From positions 1,178,001 through 1,242,000 of the forward strand of contig CAWIHK010000001.1 of the NCBI GenBank assembly GCA_963835935.1: a stretch of 64,000 nt of DNA, given 5' to 3'. The notes beneath the pieces were generated by a model, which was not told the origin of the DNA, searched no databases, and saw only the letters and a list, made by a program, of their open reading frames with translations. This DNA is from CAWIHK01 sp963835935 (lineage in GTDB: Bacteria; Bacteroidota; Ignavibacteria; UBA10030; CAVZMI01). Numbering within the stretch: the stretch's first letter is position 1; the number at the start of each line of letters is the position of its first letter. This document shows positions 53,402 to 62,409 of this stretch, piece after piece. A program made the position numbers and the translations under genes.

Positions 53402-53464
53402 CCACGACCTTTAGGTCGTGGATTAAAATAAGTCCCAAAAGTTCACGATGGGTTTTAACCCATC
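53402..53464. repeat. Extragenic palindromes between nuoE and nuoF
   Basis: CCACGACCTTTAGGTCGTGG at 53402-53421 and GATGGGTTTTAACCCATC at 53447-53464. Both are versions of the palindromes around the IS1380 element at 23489 and 25017-25150. Lying inside the nuo operon, they could affect mRNA stability between nuoE and nuoF. Confidence 0.75.
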
Positions 53465-53497
53465 TTTTTCAGATGAGAAAAAGATATTGAAAAGCTA

Positions 53498-54766
53498 ATG
53501 CCAGAAAATATTTCAATACATACTCCATTTCAAAAAATGATTTTGCCGGCGATTCAAGATCTTCACAAAATTGAAGTTTACGAATCAAACGGCGGCTACG
53601 GCGCGTTTAAAAAAGCGCTTGCTATGAAACCGGAAGAAATTATCGATGAGGTTAAGAAATCCGGTTTGCGCGGACGGGGCGGAGCGTGTTTTCCTACAGG
53701 CTTGAAGTGGTCGTTCATGCCGAAGAATTCCGATAAACGAAAATATCTTTGCGTCAATGGGGATGAAAGCGAACCCGGCACATTCAAAGACCGGCAAATC
53801 TTCGAGTTCAATCCGCATCAACTCATCGAAGGAACGATTATCGCGTGCTACGCGATGGGTATCGATGTCGCTTATCTTTATATTCGCGGCGAGTATGATC
53901 AATGGGTGAAGATGATGGAGAAAGCTGTCGCTGATGCTTACGCGAAAGGATACATCGGAAAAAATATTCTTGGGAGTTCATTCAGCACGGAAATGTACGT
54001 TCATAAAGGAGCCGGAGCTTACATCTGCGGTGAAGAATCGTCATTGATGAATTCGATCGAAGGGGAACGCGGATATCCTCGATTGAAGCCGCCGTTTCCA
54101 GCACAGTTCGGATTGTGGGGTTGTCCGACCACGATCAATAATGCCGAAACAATTACAAATGTTCCGGTGATTATTAAAAACGGATCGGAATGGTTTTCGA
54201 AAATAGGAATGCCGAAACAACCCGGCACACTGCTTTTCGGCATCAGCGGTCATGTTAAGAAACCGGGTGTCTATGAATTTCCCACCGGAATATTATTGAC
54301 AGAACTTATTTACGATGTAGCTGGCGGAATTCCCGGCGATAAAAAAGTGAAAGCAGTCATTCCGGGGGGATCATCGACGATGGTTTTACGCGGAGATCAA
54401 ATCGACGGTGTTCGCATGGATGCCGATTCGTTGAAGTCAGCAGGCTCTTCGATTGGAACGGCAGGAGTGATTGTGATGGATAAAGATACGGATATTATTA
54501 AGGTCATCACACGGATCACACATTTTTATTATCATGAGTCCTGCGGACAATGCACGCCTTGCCGTGAAGGCACGGGCTGGATGCTGAAAATACTTAAGCG
54601 AATCGAAACAGGCGATGCGACAATGAGCGATGTCGATTTATTACTCGACGTTGCGAACAATATAGAAGGGAATACGATCTGCGCGCTCGGTGATGCGGCG
54701 GCATGGCCTGTACAAAGTTTCGTGAAGCGATTTCGTAAAGAATTTGAAAAGAGATTAAGAAAATAA
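53498..54766 (+). CDS. nuoF: NADH-quinone oxidoreductase subunit F
   Basis: The 51-kDa subunit that binds NADH and FMN and holds the N3 cluster. 422 residues. The NADH/FMN region has GRGGACFPTG and VNGDESEPGTFKDR, followed by GAGAYICGEESSLMNSIEG. The cluster ligands are in ESCGQCTPCREGTGW, with the fourth Cys in NTICALGDAA. It is the last nuo gene here; nuoG and the membrane subunits H-N are not in the window, and the next genes are on the other strand. Confidence 0.95.
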   Translation: MPENISIHTPFQKMILPAIQDLHKIEVYESNGGYGAFKKALAMKPEEIIDEVKKSGLRGRGGACFPTGLKWSFMPKNSDKRKYLCVNGDESEPGTFKDRQIFEFNPHQLIEGTIIACYAMGIDVAYLYIRGEYDQWVKMMEKAVADAYAKGYIGKNILGSSFSTEMYVHKGAGAYICGEESSLMNSIEGERGYPRLKPPFPAQFGLWGCPTTINNAETITNVPVIIKNGSEWFSKIGMPKQPGTLLFGISGHVKKPGVYEFPTGILLTELIYDVAGGIPGDKKVKAVIPGGSSTMVLRGDQIDGVRMDADSLKSAGSSIGTAGVIVMDKDTDIIKVITRITHFYYHESCGQCTPCREGTGWMLKILKRIETGDATMSDVDLLLDVANNIEGNTICALGDAAAWPVQSFVKRFRKEFEKRLRK

Positions 54767-54790
54767 CTTTCTTTTCACCTGTCGATGAGA

Positions 54791-55099
54791 TTAACGAACT
54801 GGTATTCGTCGTTCCTTCGAATGACTCCTCAGAGACTTCTTCGATTTGAATCTCAGAGGATATTTTTCCGGATTCACCAGATTATCAATTTCCAGATCCA
54901 CATCCAATTCAGGCCAATATAAATGATAGCCATGGAGTAAGTGGACATTTTGTATGGAATTAAGCGTTTGGTCTTTAAAATATGGATAATCTTTATAGCT
55001 TAGAAAGAATTCCTTCTCTTTTACATACAGCCATATTCCTAATGGCGTAATATTTTCAACGCTTACCGAAATGTATTTGCCATTCTTTAGTAATTTCAT
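54791..55099 (-). CDS. DUF2442 domain protein
   Basis: 102 residues. The DUF2442 core is seen in SVSVENITPLGIWLYVKEKEFFLSYKDYPYFKD and in VHLLHGYHLYWPELDVDLEID. The tail is basic (SKKSLRSHSKERR). It overlaps the upstream DUF4160 gene by 44 bases in another frame. DUF2442/DUF4160 pairs recur in bacterial genomes and are often listed as candidate toxin-antitoxin modules, although the evidence is slight. The start may be shorter by some codons. Confidence 0.8.
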   Translation of the reverse strand: MKLLKNGKYISVSVENITPLGIWLYVKEKEFFLSYKDYPYFKDQTLNSIQNVHLLHGYHLYWPELDVDLEIDNLVNPEKYPLRFKSKKSLRSHSKERRIPVR

Positions 55100-55298
55100 C
55101 TTTATGTTTCTCCACTATCTTTTGAATTTCGTTCAGCCTTCTTGTACTTAACCCGTGCGATAAAGCCAATGATACGAGAGGTTCCATCCAATATTTGGCT
55201 TCTCCATCCTCGCATGTCACATGAATATGGATTCGATCCTCTTCATTTGAGAGGAAATAAAATCTATATCCTTTTTCCCTGAAAATAGAAGGGCTCAT
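55056..55298 (-). CDS. DUF4160 domain protein
   Basis: 80 residues, a full DUF4160 domain: MSPSIFREKGYRFYFLSNEEDRIHIHV at the start, AKYWMEPLVSLALSHGLS and LNEIQKIVEKHKDEITKEW. Translated before and overlapping DUF2442 by 44 bases, so the two are tightly coupled. It probably forms a functional pair, perhaps a toxin-antitoxin module. No direct evidence of toxicity can be read from sequence. Confidence 0.83.
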   Translation of the reverse strand: MSPSIFREKGYRFYFLSNEEDRIHIHVTCEDGEAKYWMEPLVSLALSHGLSTRRLNEIQKIVEKHKDEITKEWQIHFGKR

Positions 55299-55414
55299 TG
55301 TGATTAATTGAAAATACTCTGATAATAATATACATGTTTAACGATAAAAATCCATTGTTTCACCACCTTTATCCAAAGGACATATTTCAAGGATTCTTAT
55401 CGCAGATGATTTTT

Positions 55415-56215
55415 CTAATCTCTGATTGCTACTAAGAATATTCTATTGAAACACAAATCTACTTTTCCCTCATCGTCGGCCTGTTCCATCAGAGAGAGCT
55501 TCACAATTTCCTTAAACTTGTCGGCGTAATTTTGATCGAAAGGTTTTGTGTAATATTCTTGATTCAGATATCCGGCGATTGCGCCTGAAGAAAAAATGTT
55601 AAAAGCTTCCTCCGGTGATACTGAGGAATGCGTTGTGTTGATCTCTGAAAATAAAACTGTAAAACCGACATCATGAAATACCTTTGCATATTCACTGGCA
55701 GTCTCCAGAAAAAACCACGGAGGCCGGAAGTGCGAAAATTGTTCTCGCGTGAAAAGATTCTTTTCAACCTCATGTACTGCTTTGATAAAATTCGGACAAT
55801 ACATCTGTTTTGCGGGCGCTTGTATTCCTACTTTTCCGTAGAATCGTAAAAGCGAATAAAAATTTCTTACGACTTTCTGCGGATTCTTAAACCATTGGAA
55901 TGCCGAATTACAAAAAATAATATCGAACATTCCGAGTTTCCGATCCAAGTTTTCACTATCAATTGGTGAGAAATGGATGTCATCGTTGCCGTAATTATTC
56001 TGTGCTTCTCGAATCATTGCTTCTGAAATATCGGTACCAACAACAATCCCTTTTGTCAAGCCTCGAAGTTTTTTGGTCAGCTTTCCGGTTCCGCATCCAA
56101 CATCCAGAATATCCTCGTCACCACGAAGTTGTAACATATTTATTAAAATATCGCCGGCTGAACTTTGAAGGGTCGATAGTTGATGATAGACAGATGAAAT
56201 ATCAGAAAAGTTCAA
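55415..56215 (-). CDS. Class I SAM-dependent methyltransferase
   Basis: 266 residues. The SAM-binding loop is ILDVGCGTGKLTKKL (about 36-50), and FDIIFCNSAFQWFKNPQKVV (about 97-116) resembles BioC and trans-aconitate methyltransferases. The rest is a variable substrate lid. BioC of this genome is at 42.8 kb, so a second malonyl-ACP enzyme is unlikely and a small-molecule substrate is more probable. It overlaps the PPOX flavoprotein gene by 4 bases and is translated after it. Confidence 0.85.
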   Translation of the reverse strand: MNFSDISSVYHQLSTLQSSAGDILINMLQLRGDEDILDVGCGTGKLTKKLRGLTKGIVVGTDISEAMIREAQNNYGNDDIHFSPIDSENLDRKLGMFDIIFCNSAFQWFKNPQKVVRNFYSLLRFYGKVGIQAPAKQMYCPNFIKAVHEVEKNLFTREQFSHFRPPWFFLETASEYAKVFHDVGFTVLFSEINTTHSSVSPEEAFNIFSSGAIAGYLNQEYYTKPFDQNYADKFKEIVKLSLMEQADDEGKVDLCFNRIFLVAIRD

Positions 56216-56826
56216 TTGATTGGTTTCCTTAACTTTAGAATCATATTCGCGGTTTCGTAATCCATTTCCGAGCCTCGTGCCCGAAGCTTTTCAATAATTG
56301 TTTGTATCGCATCATCGGTCAGATGTTGGCCGAATTTAAATTTTCCAGTTATCGCACAACAATCAAGCTTTCCCACAATCATCTTAGATAAAATTTCGGC
56401 ATCGTTTACTGGATCGAGCGCGGCGTAATTTCCCTCCGGTTGAAGTTTCTTCATCAAATGATGCAATGCGGCGATTTTATCATCAACATCCATTAAAAGA
56501 TGAAGTTCGCCAAATGCCATCACAGATTTAAAAAATTGACTGGCAAAACAGGGTGATCCTTTCTCAAAAAAATATGACGGTATCACGGAATATTCTTTGT
56601 ACGTTGTGAATTGAACTTTCATTCCATCACGAAAATATTCTGCCTTCTTGCCGAATAACGAAGAATGGAAAATTATCGCTTTGTCATTGTAAACAAAATT
56701 CACAGGTACAGAATAAGGAAAAGCTTCCTTTCCAGACATTCCAAGCGATAGAATTCCTGAATTCTGTTCGTTCAAAAATCTGTCTATTTCCTCATTATCG
56801 AGTATTTCGAATTCGTTTCTTCGCAT
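56212..56826 (-). CDS. Pyridoxamine 5'-phosphate oxidase-family (NimA-like) flavoprotein
   Basis: 204 residues with a split-barrel flavin-binding fold. Landmarks: RFLNEQNSGILSLGM, PYSVPVNFVYNDKAIIFHSSLFGKKAEYFRDG, and the mid-protein VMAFGELHLL. Members bind FMN or heme, and some (NimA type) reduce nitroimidazoles. The substrate cannot be stated. It is followed by, and overlaps, the SAM methyltransferase gene, so the two probably form a small operon. Confidence 0.8.
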   Translation of the reverse strand: MRRNEFEILDNEEIDRFLNEQNSGILSLGMSGKEAFPYSVPVNFVYNDKAIIFHSSLFGKKAEYFRDGMKVQFTTYKEYSVIPSYFFEKGSPCFASQFFKSVMAFGELHLLMDVDDKIAALHHLMKKLQPEGNYAALDPVNDAEILSKMIVGKLDCCAITGKFKFGQHLTDDAIQTIIEKLRARGSEMDYETANMILKLRKPIN

Positions 56827-57057
56827 GTTATTTCTCTTGTTGTCTTTATTCAGAATAATAAACTTATTGAAAAATGCAAGGAGCCTGTTGCATGAGTCAA
56901 ATTTTCATGAGACGAAGCCCTCAATTTGTTTTATTTTGATGAATGGATCTCATATAATGGCAACCATGCAGCAGACTCCAAGAAAATTATTTTTTACGAA
57001 AGGAACATTCCGCTCATTTGCTCCGTCTAAAAAATAAAGATGAAACGGAATTGAGGA

Positions 57058-57696
57058 ATGAAGCGTCAAAGCCCGGATGAAACAATGACACTATCTCACC
57101 GCACACCAAATTCCACCCGGACCCAACCGGGAAATGGTGCGGATGGTGCTGCGTCGGATGAAGAGTGCATCAAAAGATTTTTAGATGGAGATGAAAATGC
57201 ATTTATCGATCTTGTCCGCCGTCATCAGGAAAAAGTAAGAAATCTTATTTTTTCAATTCTTGGATATACTCAAATTGTTGACGATCTGTCGCAGGACGTC
57301 TTCATAAAAGTATATCAGGCACTTCCGCAGTTTCGGTTTCAATCTGCGTTTTCTACGTGGTTGTACAGAGTGACGGTCAACCGGTGCCGTGATGAGATGA
57401 GGCGAAATAAAGTCCGGCGAATTCTTCGTCTCGATGCACTCGAAGAGGATGACCATCCCGCCGATCTGGAAGCAACCGAAAAAACTGAACGCGTGCTTGT
57501 GAACGACGCACTCAATAAAGCTTTGAATTCGCTGACCGATACTCATCGGACAATGATCATCTTAAAAGAAGTTGAAGGGCTGTCATACGAAGAAATTGCC
57601 GAAGCTATGAATTGTGGAGTCGGGACAGTAAAGTCTCGGCTCGCGCGTGCCCGTACGCGTCTTAAAAAAGTATTGCAGCCGTTTGTGGAGGAGTGA
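57058..57696 (+). CDS. ECF-type RNA polymerase sigma factor
   Basis: 212 residues. After about 30 variable residues comes sigma region 2 (ENAFIDLVRRHQEKVRNLIFSILG...DDLSQDVFIKVYQAL) and, after a linker, region 4 with the helix-turn-helix YEEIAEAMNCGVGTVKSRLARAR. It lacks region 3, as expected for ECF. It directs the polymerase to a stress or envelope regulon. It lies 3 bases before a membrane protein gene that is probably its anti-sigma factor. Confidence 0.93.
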   Translation: MKRQSPDETMTLSHRTPNSTRTQPGNGADGAASDEECIKRFLDGDENAFIDLVRRHQEKVRNLIFSILGYTQIVDDLSQDVFIKVYQALPQFRFQSAFSTWLYRVTVNRCRDEMRRNKVRRILRLDALEEDDHPADLEATEKTERVLVNDALNKALNSLTDTHRTMIILKEVEGLSYEEIAEAMNCGVGTVKSRLARARTRLKKVLQPFVEE

Positions 57697-57699
57697 AGC

Positions 57700-59376
57700 A
57701 TGCAACTTGATAAAAAAATCGAACGTCTGCTCTCTACCTATCTTGATGGTGAAGCAACCGATAGGGAGAGAAAGTTCGTTGAAAAAAAATTAGAACGTGA
57801 ACCTGAGTGGCAGGAAGAATTGCTGCGGCTGCGGCGTTTGCAGGGCATCGTGGCAGCGAAAGAAAAAATACCGCCGTCGGAATACTTTCTCATCAGACTC
57901 CGTGCTAGAATTGAAGATGAGAGAAACAAAGAGACAGTATCTTTTCTCCCATTCTCAAAAAAATGGATTCCGGCTTTTTCAATCACAAGCGGGTTAGCGG
58001 TTATTATTTTGCTGATTACTTTTTTCATCAAACATGATTCCATCCAAACCTATGTAAAACAAACGACTGCCGATGTGCGCGATTGGTACGAACAGAGTAT
58101 CATCAATGGCCGTGTAAGCTCGATGCTGGGTTCCTTAACGGATGATGATGTGTTCCAGTTTGCGTTAACCGGATTGCTTCCGGTGAATAAAGAAAAAGGA
58201 CAGGTTCTGCAATTTGGAGATCAGCCGGCACAGGGACACTTCGTGCAGGCGGGATTTTCTTCATCAAATTCGGCACCTTCTATCACAAAAGAAAGTATTG
58301 TGAAAAAACTTGGACTCGATCCGACTCAATCGATCGCTCTCGATTCCACTCTGCATAATTATCGGGATCGTCTCGCGCAATGCATGGTTGTCTCGCAGAT
58401 CCCTGATACGCAGTTCATGGCTATCAACGCCGATGTTTGGGCGATCAATAAAGTTCTTATGGTCGACATTGCACGAACATTAACGATACCGCAGCGGAGA
58501 CATTTTGCAGCATTGCTCGTTGCGGCAAAGTCTCCAGTCATATTAGATCCCGAAGCAATCGGATTGCCTATGAACGATTCGATTATTATTCAATTCAGAG
58601 AAAAAGGGCCGTCGTCACAATTTGTGGTGATCACACCGGACACTTTATTTGTCCGCGAGATGCCGCACGTAGCGCAGAATTTTGTTGGAGGTCCGTCACC
58701 TAAAATTCTGGCGATCCAAAACTTTGATGCGGCCGGGATTCAAAAGCGAACAGCAGAAATTACTGTGTCGATATTTAACAACTTGAAGCGGCATCAATTA
58801 ATGGCTGCCTCAATGAATCGACAATTATATCGGTTAAGAAACGAATTCAAAAAAAATAACAACGATCTAAGTATCGATGATCCATACGCCGACGCGCACA
58901 CAAAACATTTTGCTAAATCAGTTTCACGAACTCAGAATGAAATAGTAAATAGATATGCGAATTCGCTTCCCGATTCTCTTGATCTTTATATCGAGATCAA
59001 GCGGGATTTTGGCGCCATGCCTGAGATGATGCAAACGAAGATTGATCGTATGCTGCCGCCGATTTCTATTCCCGTAGCAGTTCAGACTGGAACCGTGAAT
59101 ATTCATCAAAGATCGAGTCGATCGACGGTCCCGATGGTGTGGGAATTCCATTCTCCCGATTCAATACGTTTGATGATGGCGCCGGGGCCGACTGGAATTA
59201 TCCTTGTCGGAGACCAAGAGATATCGTTTGATAGCGCAATGCAACAAGAATTCAAACGGTTCGAAAATATTCGACATCCGATGAGTCAGGAGGATCTCGA
59301 AAAACGTTTGAAGCAAATGGAACAACAATTACGAAAAATGCAAAAACGATTGCAGAAGCTTGAGGATCCCGAATAG
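57700..59376 (+). CDS. Probable membrane anti-sigma factor with large extracytoplasmic domain
   Basis: 558 residues. The N-terminal 50 residues (LLSTYLDGEATDRERKFVEKKL...EEELLRLRRLQ type) resemble zinc-finger anti-sigma domains, but the His-Cys-Cys zinc ligands are not present. One membrane helix lies at about 90-110. The remaining 440 residues are outside the cytoplasm and of unknown fold, ending in a coiled coil (about 520-556, EKRLKQMEQQLRKMQKRLQKL). Such a large sensor part is unusual. It starts 3 bases after the sigma gene. A terminator follows. Confidence 0.78.
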   Translation: MQLDKKIERLLSTYLDGEATDRERKFVEKKLEREPEWQEELLRLRRLQGIVAAKEKIPPSEYFLIRLRARIEDERNKETVSFLPFSKKWIPAFSITSGLAVIILLITFFIKHDSIQTYVKQTTADVRDWYEQSIINGRVSSMLGSLTDDDVFQFALTGLLPVNKEKGQVLQFGDQPAQGHFVQAGFSSSNSAPSITKESIVKKLGLDPTQSIALDSTLHNYRDRLAQCMVVSQIPDTQFMAINADVWAINKVLMVDIARTLTIPQRRHFAALLVAAKSPVILDPEAIGLPMNDSIIIQFREKGPSSQFVVITPDTLFVREMPHVAQNFVGGPSPKILAIQNFDAAGIQKRTAEITVSIFNNLKRHQLMAASMNRQLYRLRNEFKKNNNDLSIDDPYADAHTKHFAKSVSRTQNEIVNRYANSLPDSLDLYIEIKRDFGAMPEMMQTKIDRMLPPISIPVAVQTGTVNIHQRSSRSTVPMVWEFHSPDSIRLMMAPGPTGIILVGDQEISFDSAMQQEFKRFENIRHPMSQEDLEKRLKQMEQQLRKMQKRLQKLEDPE

Positions 59377-59405
59377 GAGGAACGACCGGGGAAATCCTTA
59401 GGGGG

Positions 59406-59440
59406 AAAATCCCGCTCAGCGATGGGTGGGATTTTTTATT
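59406..59440 (+). terminator. Intrinsic terminator after the sigma/anti-sigma operon
   Basis: AAAATCCC and GGGATTTT pair around a loop, followed by a T-rich run. It stands 30-60 bases after the stop at 59376 and before the YfiT-like gene. Confidence 0.85.
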
Positions 59441-59494
59441 TTTATTTTGTTAGATTTCAGATAATCATTAGAAAACAAAAAAGGAAAAAATTTT

Positions 59495-60022
59495 ATGAAT
59501 GAAGATATTCAATATCCAATCGGCAAATACCAAAAACCTCAAATCGTGAGCGATCAAGATCGCGAAATTTATATCCAACAAATCGCTTCGCTTCCGAATG
59601 AATTAAGAGTTGCAGTGCAAGGCCTGAATGATGCGCAACTCGATACTCCATATCGCGATGGAGGTTGGACAGTGCGCCAGGTGGTACATCATCTTCCAGA
59701 CAGTCAGGTAAACGGATATATTAGATTCAAACTTGGCTTGACTGAAAATGAACCGACCATCAAACCTTATGAAGAAACTTTATGGGCGGAGATTGAGGAA
59801 GCAAAGCGCGGACCGATTGAAGTCTCATTAAATTTCTTAGATGCGGTACATACACGTTGGGCCGCAAGCACAAAGGGTTTATCTTCAAGTATGTTCGAAC
59901 GGAAAATAAAGCATCCGCAATCCGGTGTCATGACGCTGAATCAACTTCTGGCATTATACGCCTGGCATGGCAGACATCATGTTGCGCATATAAAAAATTT
60001 TAGAAAAAGGAGGGGATGGTAG
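59495..60022 (+). CDS. YfiT/BstA-like DinB-fold metal-dependent protein
   Basis: 175 residues, four-helix DinB fold. The sequence follows B. subtilis YfiT from end to end: YPIGKYQKP, SLPNELRVAVQGLNDAQLDTPYR, DGGWTVRQVVHH, YIRFKLGLTE and YAWHGRHHVAHI. The metal ligands expected from YfiT are the second His of VVHH (66) and the two His of the C-terminal HHVAH. Homologues are annotated as putative metal-dependent hydrolases, and in bacillithiol users as thiol S-transferases (BstA). Bacillithiol use in this organism is not shown by this window. It appears to be a single gene. Confidence 0.9.
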   Translation: MNEDIQYPIGKYQKPQIVSDQDREIYIQQIASLPNELRVAVQGLNDAQLDTPYRDGGWTVRQVVHHLPDSQVNGYIRFKLGLTENEPTIKPYEETLWAEIEEAKRGPIEVSLNFLDAVHTRWAASTKGLSSSMFERKIKHPQSGVMTLNQLLALYAWHGRHHVAHIKNFRKRRGW

Positions 60023-60204
60023 AAATAGTGTGTGTTCAGCCAAGTCATTGATATCGTAAGAATATATTTAGGATAAAGAGAAAATGTGATGATAGTCATA
60101 TCATTCATCTTATTCAGTAGTTACCTTTATAAAGACTATTTTTTCCCTGAAAATAAAACTTAGGGATTTTATCAACTCAAAAAATCAAGCAGGAGGAATT
60201 TACG

Positions 60205-60760
60205 ATGCGGACGTTATCGATAATTTTTTTTACCGCTTTTATACTTATCTGTTTAACACTCACGGTTAAGGCACAATATTCTTGGACAAAATCCGTCAAT
60301 AATCCGGTGTTACGACGAGGCAACCTCGCACCATCGAATCCAAATGAATACCAATATCTATTTGGCCCGTGTGTCCTCTACGATAGCATAATGCATATCT
60401 ATCGGATGTGGTTTACCTCTTATTCCTGGTATGGCTATTTGTCTGAGGGTATGGAACAATCACATGAGTGTATTTCATGCGCTATTTCGCTTGATGGGGA
60501 AAAATGGTATATCGACGTGAAGAATCCAGTACTTAAAGGAGTTGCCGGCACATGGGAAACCGATTTACAATGTCCGAGGGTAATCCATGACGCAACAGGA
60601 TATAAAATGTATTATACAGCGGTTCAGGGAAGTTCGATGCAACTTGCTCTAGCAACATCAGCAGATGGAATAACGTGGACGCAATATGGCAATGGTCCGA
60701 TCATTCCTGCCGGAGTGGCTGGATCATGGGATGGAATGGCACAGTGTTTTTGCGACGTCT
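60205..60760 (+). pseudogene. Secreted beta-propeller protein, 5' part, split by an IS
   Basis: The start of a secreted glycosidase-like protein: AGGAGG before the ATG, signal peptide 1-24 ending VKAQ, then repeats of a five-bladed propeller (NNPVLRRGN, CAISLDGEKWYIDVKNPVLKG, LATSADGITWTQYGNGPI) like GH43/GH32/GH130-type sequences. After 60760 the sequence runs into the IS and stops at 60825. Joining 60205-60760 to 62566-63311 restores one frame of 433 codons, so this is a recent disruption. The last 156 bases are the target duplication. Confidence 0.88.
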
Positions 60761-62409
60761 CCCGACTTGTCCAAATTAGTATGGCAAAGAATGTGGCTCA
60801 AAAAAGAAGGCTAAATCAATCATGAATAGCCAATTATTTTTAAGAGAAGATCAACTTCATTTGGGATGTCAGATCTCAGCGTTATTTTTTCTCCAGTAAA
60901 AGTATCAACTAAGGTGGCATCAGTCACACCCTTCAATAATTTCAAAATCGCTTTCGTAGATTTACCAGTTTTGATTTCCAAGTATTTGCACAACGCCAAT
61001 GCTGCAAAACAAATGAGTGTATGAACTTCAATTGCCTCCTGCTTAAAATGGTAGATGGGTCGAATCTGCAAATCACTTTTTGTAACCCTAAACGCCTGTT
61101 CGACACGCCAAAGATTGTGGTAGTGTTCAATAACAAGACGATCACTCGACTCTGATTTTGAAAGATTTGTGTAATACCCTTTGATACCAAGTAGTAACTT
61201 TGTTTTTTCAACGAGTGACGAATTGAGTGTGTAGGAATTGTTTTCCGATGTAATAAATTTTACTCGCTTTATCGTTCCAGGATTCTTGAGAATGTTCTCT
61301 GCTTTTGCAATTCCTTTTTCCATTTCTCGTTTGTCTTTGGCAAATCTCTTCGCGGAAAATTCGCACACCAAATCACCAAGATCTGTTTCTAAACGAATTG
61401 TTGTCGTGTCCTTCTGATTTAGTTGTGCGCTAATTGTCTTGATACACTTCAGCGGTAGGTTTGCTACTCTGGCACCGACAATATACTGGAGTTTTGAAGA
61501 GCGAAGAGCTTTGATGTTGTCGGCACTAATCATTGCAGCATCGGCAACAACAGTGAACGTCTTAATCTTGTGTTTTCGCTTAAAACGCTTAATAACAGGC
61601 ACTAATGTGTGCCCCTCAAATTTCTTCCCTTCAAATATTTGATAGCCGACGGGAAATCCTTTATCGGTAACTAAGAGTCCGAGAACGATCTGTGGTTGAT
61701 TGAATTTGTTATCTTTTGAAAATCCACATTGTCGCAGTTCATCCGTTTCGGAACTCTCAAAGTACAACGTCGTGACATCATAAAAGACGAGAGAAAAATC
61801 GAACTCGAATTCTTTTCGAGCCATCGCAAGAACATCCGATTCAATGGTGGATTTCATTTTGAGAAATGTCGGAAGCTGTCTATATAAATCTTGCCGTGTA
61901 TGTTCAATGCCGATGAACTCTTTGAGAAATTCTATTGACTGGAGTTTCGATCCCGGTTCAATGATGCGGGTAATTACCAAGTCAAGAAAAAGTTTATTTC
62001 GCAACCAATGAAACTTGAATACCTTGCATAAGGTATATAAACTTTCATACACGAGGACATATCGAAATCCAAGATATCGTAATTGTTTCGGTTGGATATT
62101 AGTTGAGGGTAATGACTTTGAAAAAAGGGGTTGTTGTTTTGTTTCTTTCTCGATCCAGTCGGTTGCAGCTTCTTTTAATGCTTGTATCTCTTTTTTGTCA
62201 TGTGCACTACCAATATGTTTGACAACGATTAATTTACGATCTTCGTATCGTACGACTTGTATTGCTGTGGCTTTGGAACCGGTCTTCGTCTCACGAATAT
62301 GAAACATGCCTGAAATTTACCCTTAGTATGACAACCCCTCATAAATTTAATCATTTTGTTCCATTTTCTAATCCTTTTTTAATGTGTAACTCTATTTGGA
62401 CAAGTCAGG
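60761..62409 (-). mobile_element. IS1634-family insertion sequence, 1649 bp, with 156-bp target duplication
   Basis: Termini are inverted repeats of 16 bases with one mismatch: CCCGACTTGTCCAAAT at 60761-60776 and the complement of CCTGACTTGTCCAAAT at 62394-62409. The flanks 60605-60760 and 62410-62565 are the same 156 bases. Long, variable target duplications are known for the IS1634/IS1549 group, so the repeat is best read as target duplication rather than a prior gene repeat. Confidence 0.92.
60820..62307 (-). CDS. IS1634-family transposase
   Basis: A 495-residue DDE transposase filling the element. The three acidic blocks can be placed at FYDVTTLYFESSE, VADAAMISADNIKAL and YHNLWRVEQAFRVTKSDLQIRPIYHF. 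The last is the Y-x2-R...E-type signature typical of the IS4/IS1634 clan. No frameshift is seen, and the start is about 100 bases inside the right terminal repeat. It is probably active, since the insertion looks young. Confidence 0.92.
   Translation of the reverse strand: MFHIRETKTGSKATAIQVVRYEDRKLIVVKHIGSAHDKKEIQALKEAATDWIEKETKQQPLFSKSLPSTNIQPKQLRYLGFRYVLVYESLYTLCKVFKFHWLRNKLFLDLVITRIIEPGSKLQSIEFLKEFIGIEHTRQDLYRQLPTFLKMKSTIESDVLAMARKEFEFDFSLVFYDVTTLYFESSETDELRQCGFSKDNKFNQPQIVLGLLVTDKGFPVGYQIFEGKKFEGHTLVPVIKRFKRKHKIKTFTVVADAAMISADNIKALRSSKLQYIVGARVANLPLKCIKTISAQLNQKDTTTIRLETDLGDLVCEFSAKRFAKDKREMEKGIAKAENILKNPGTIKRVKFITSENNSYTLNSSLVEKTKLLLGIKGYYTNLSKSESSDRLVIEHYHNLWRVEQAFRVTKSDLQIRPIYHFKQEAIEVHTLICFAALALCKYLEIKTGKSTKAILKLLKGVTDATLVDTFTGEKITLRSDIPNEVDLLLKIIGYS

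Noticed and set aside
62262..62409. IS-derived 5' extension of the beta-propeller fragment as a true gene start
   Set aside because: It has no signal peptide and the joined frame shows the original gene began at 60205.
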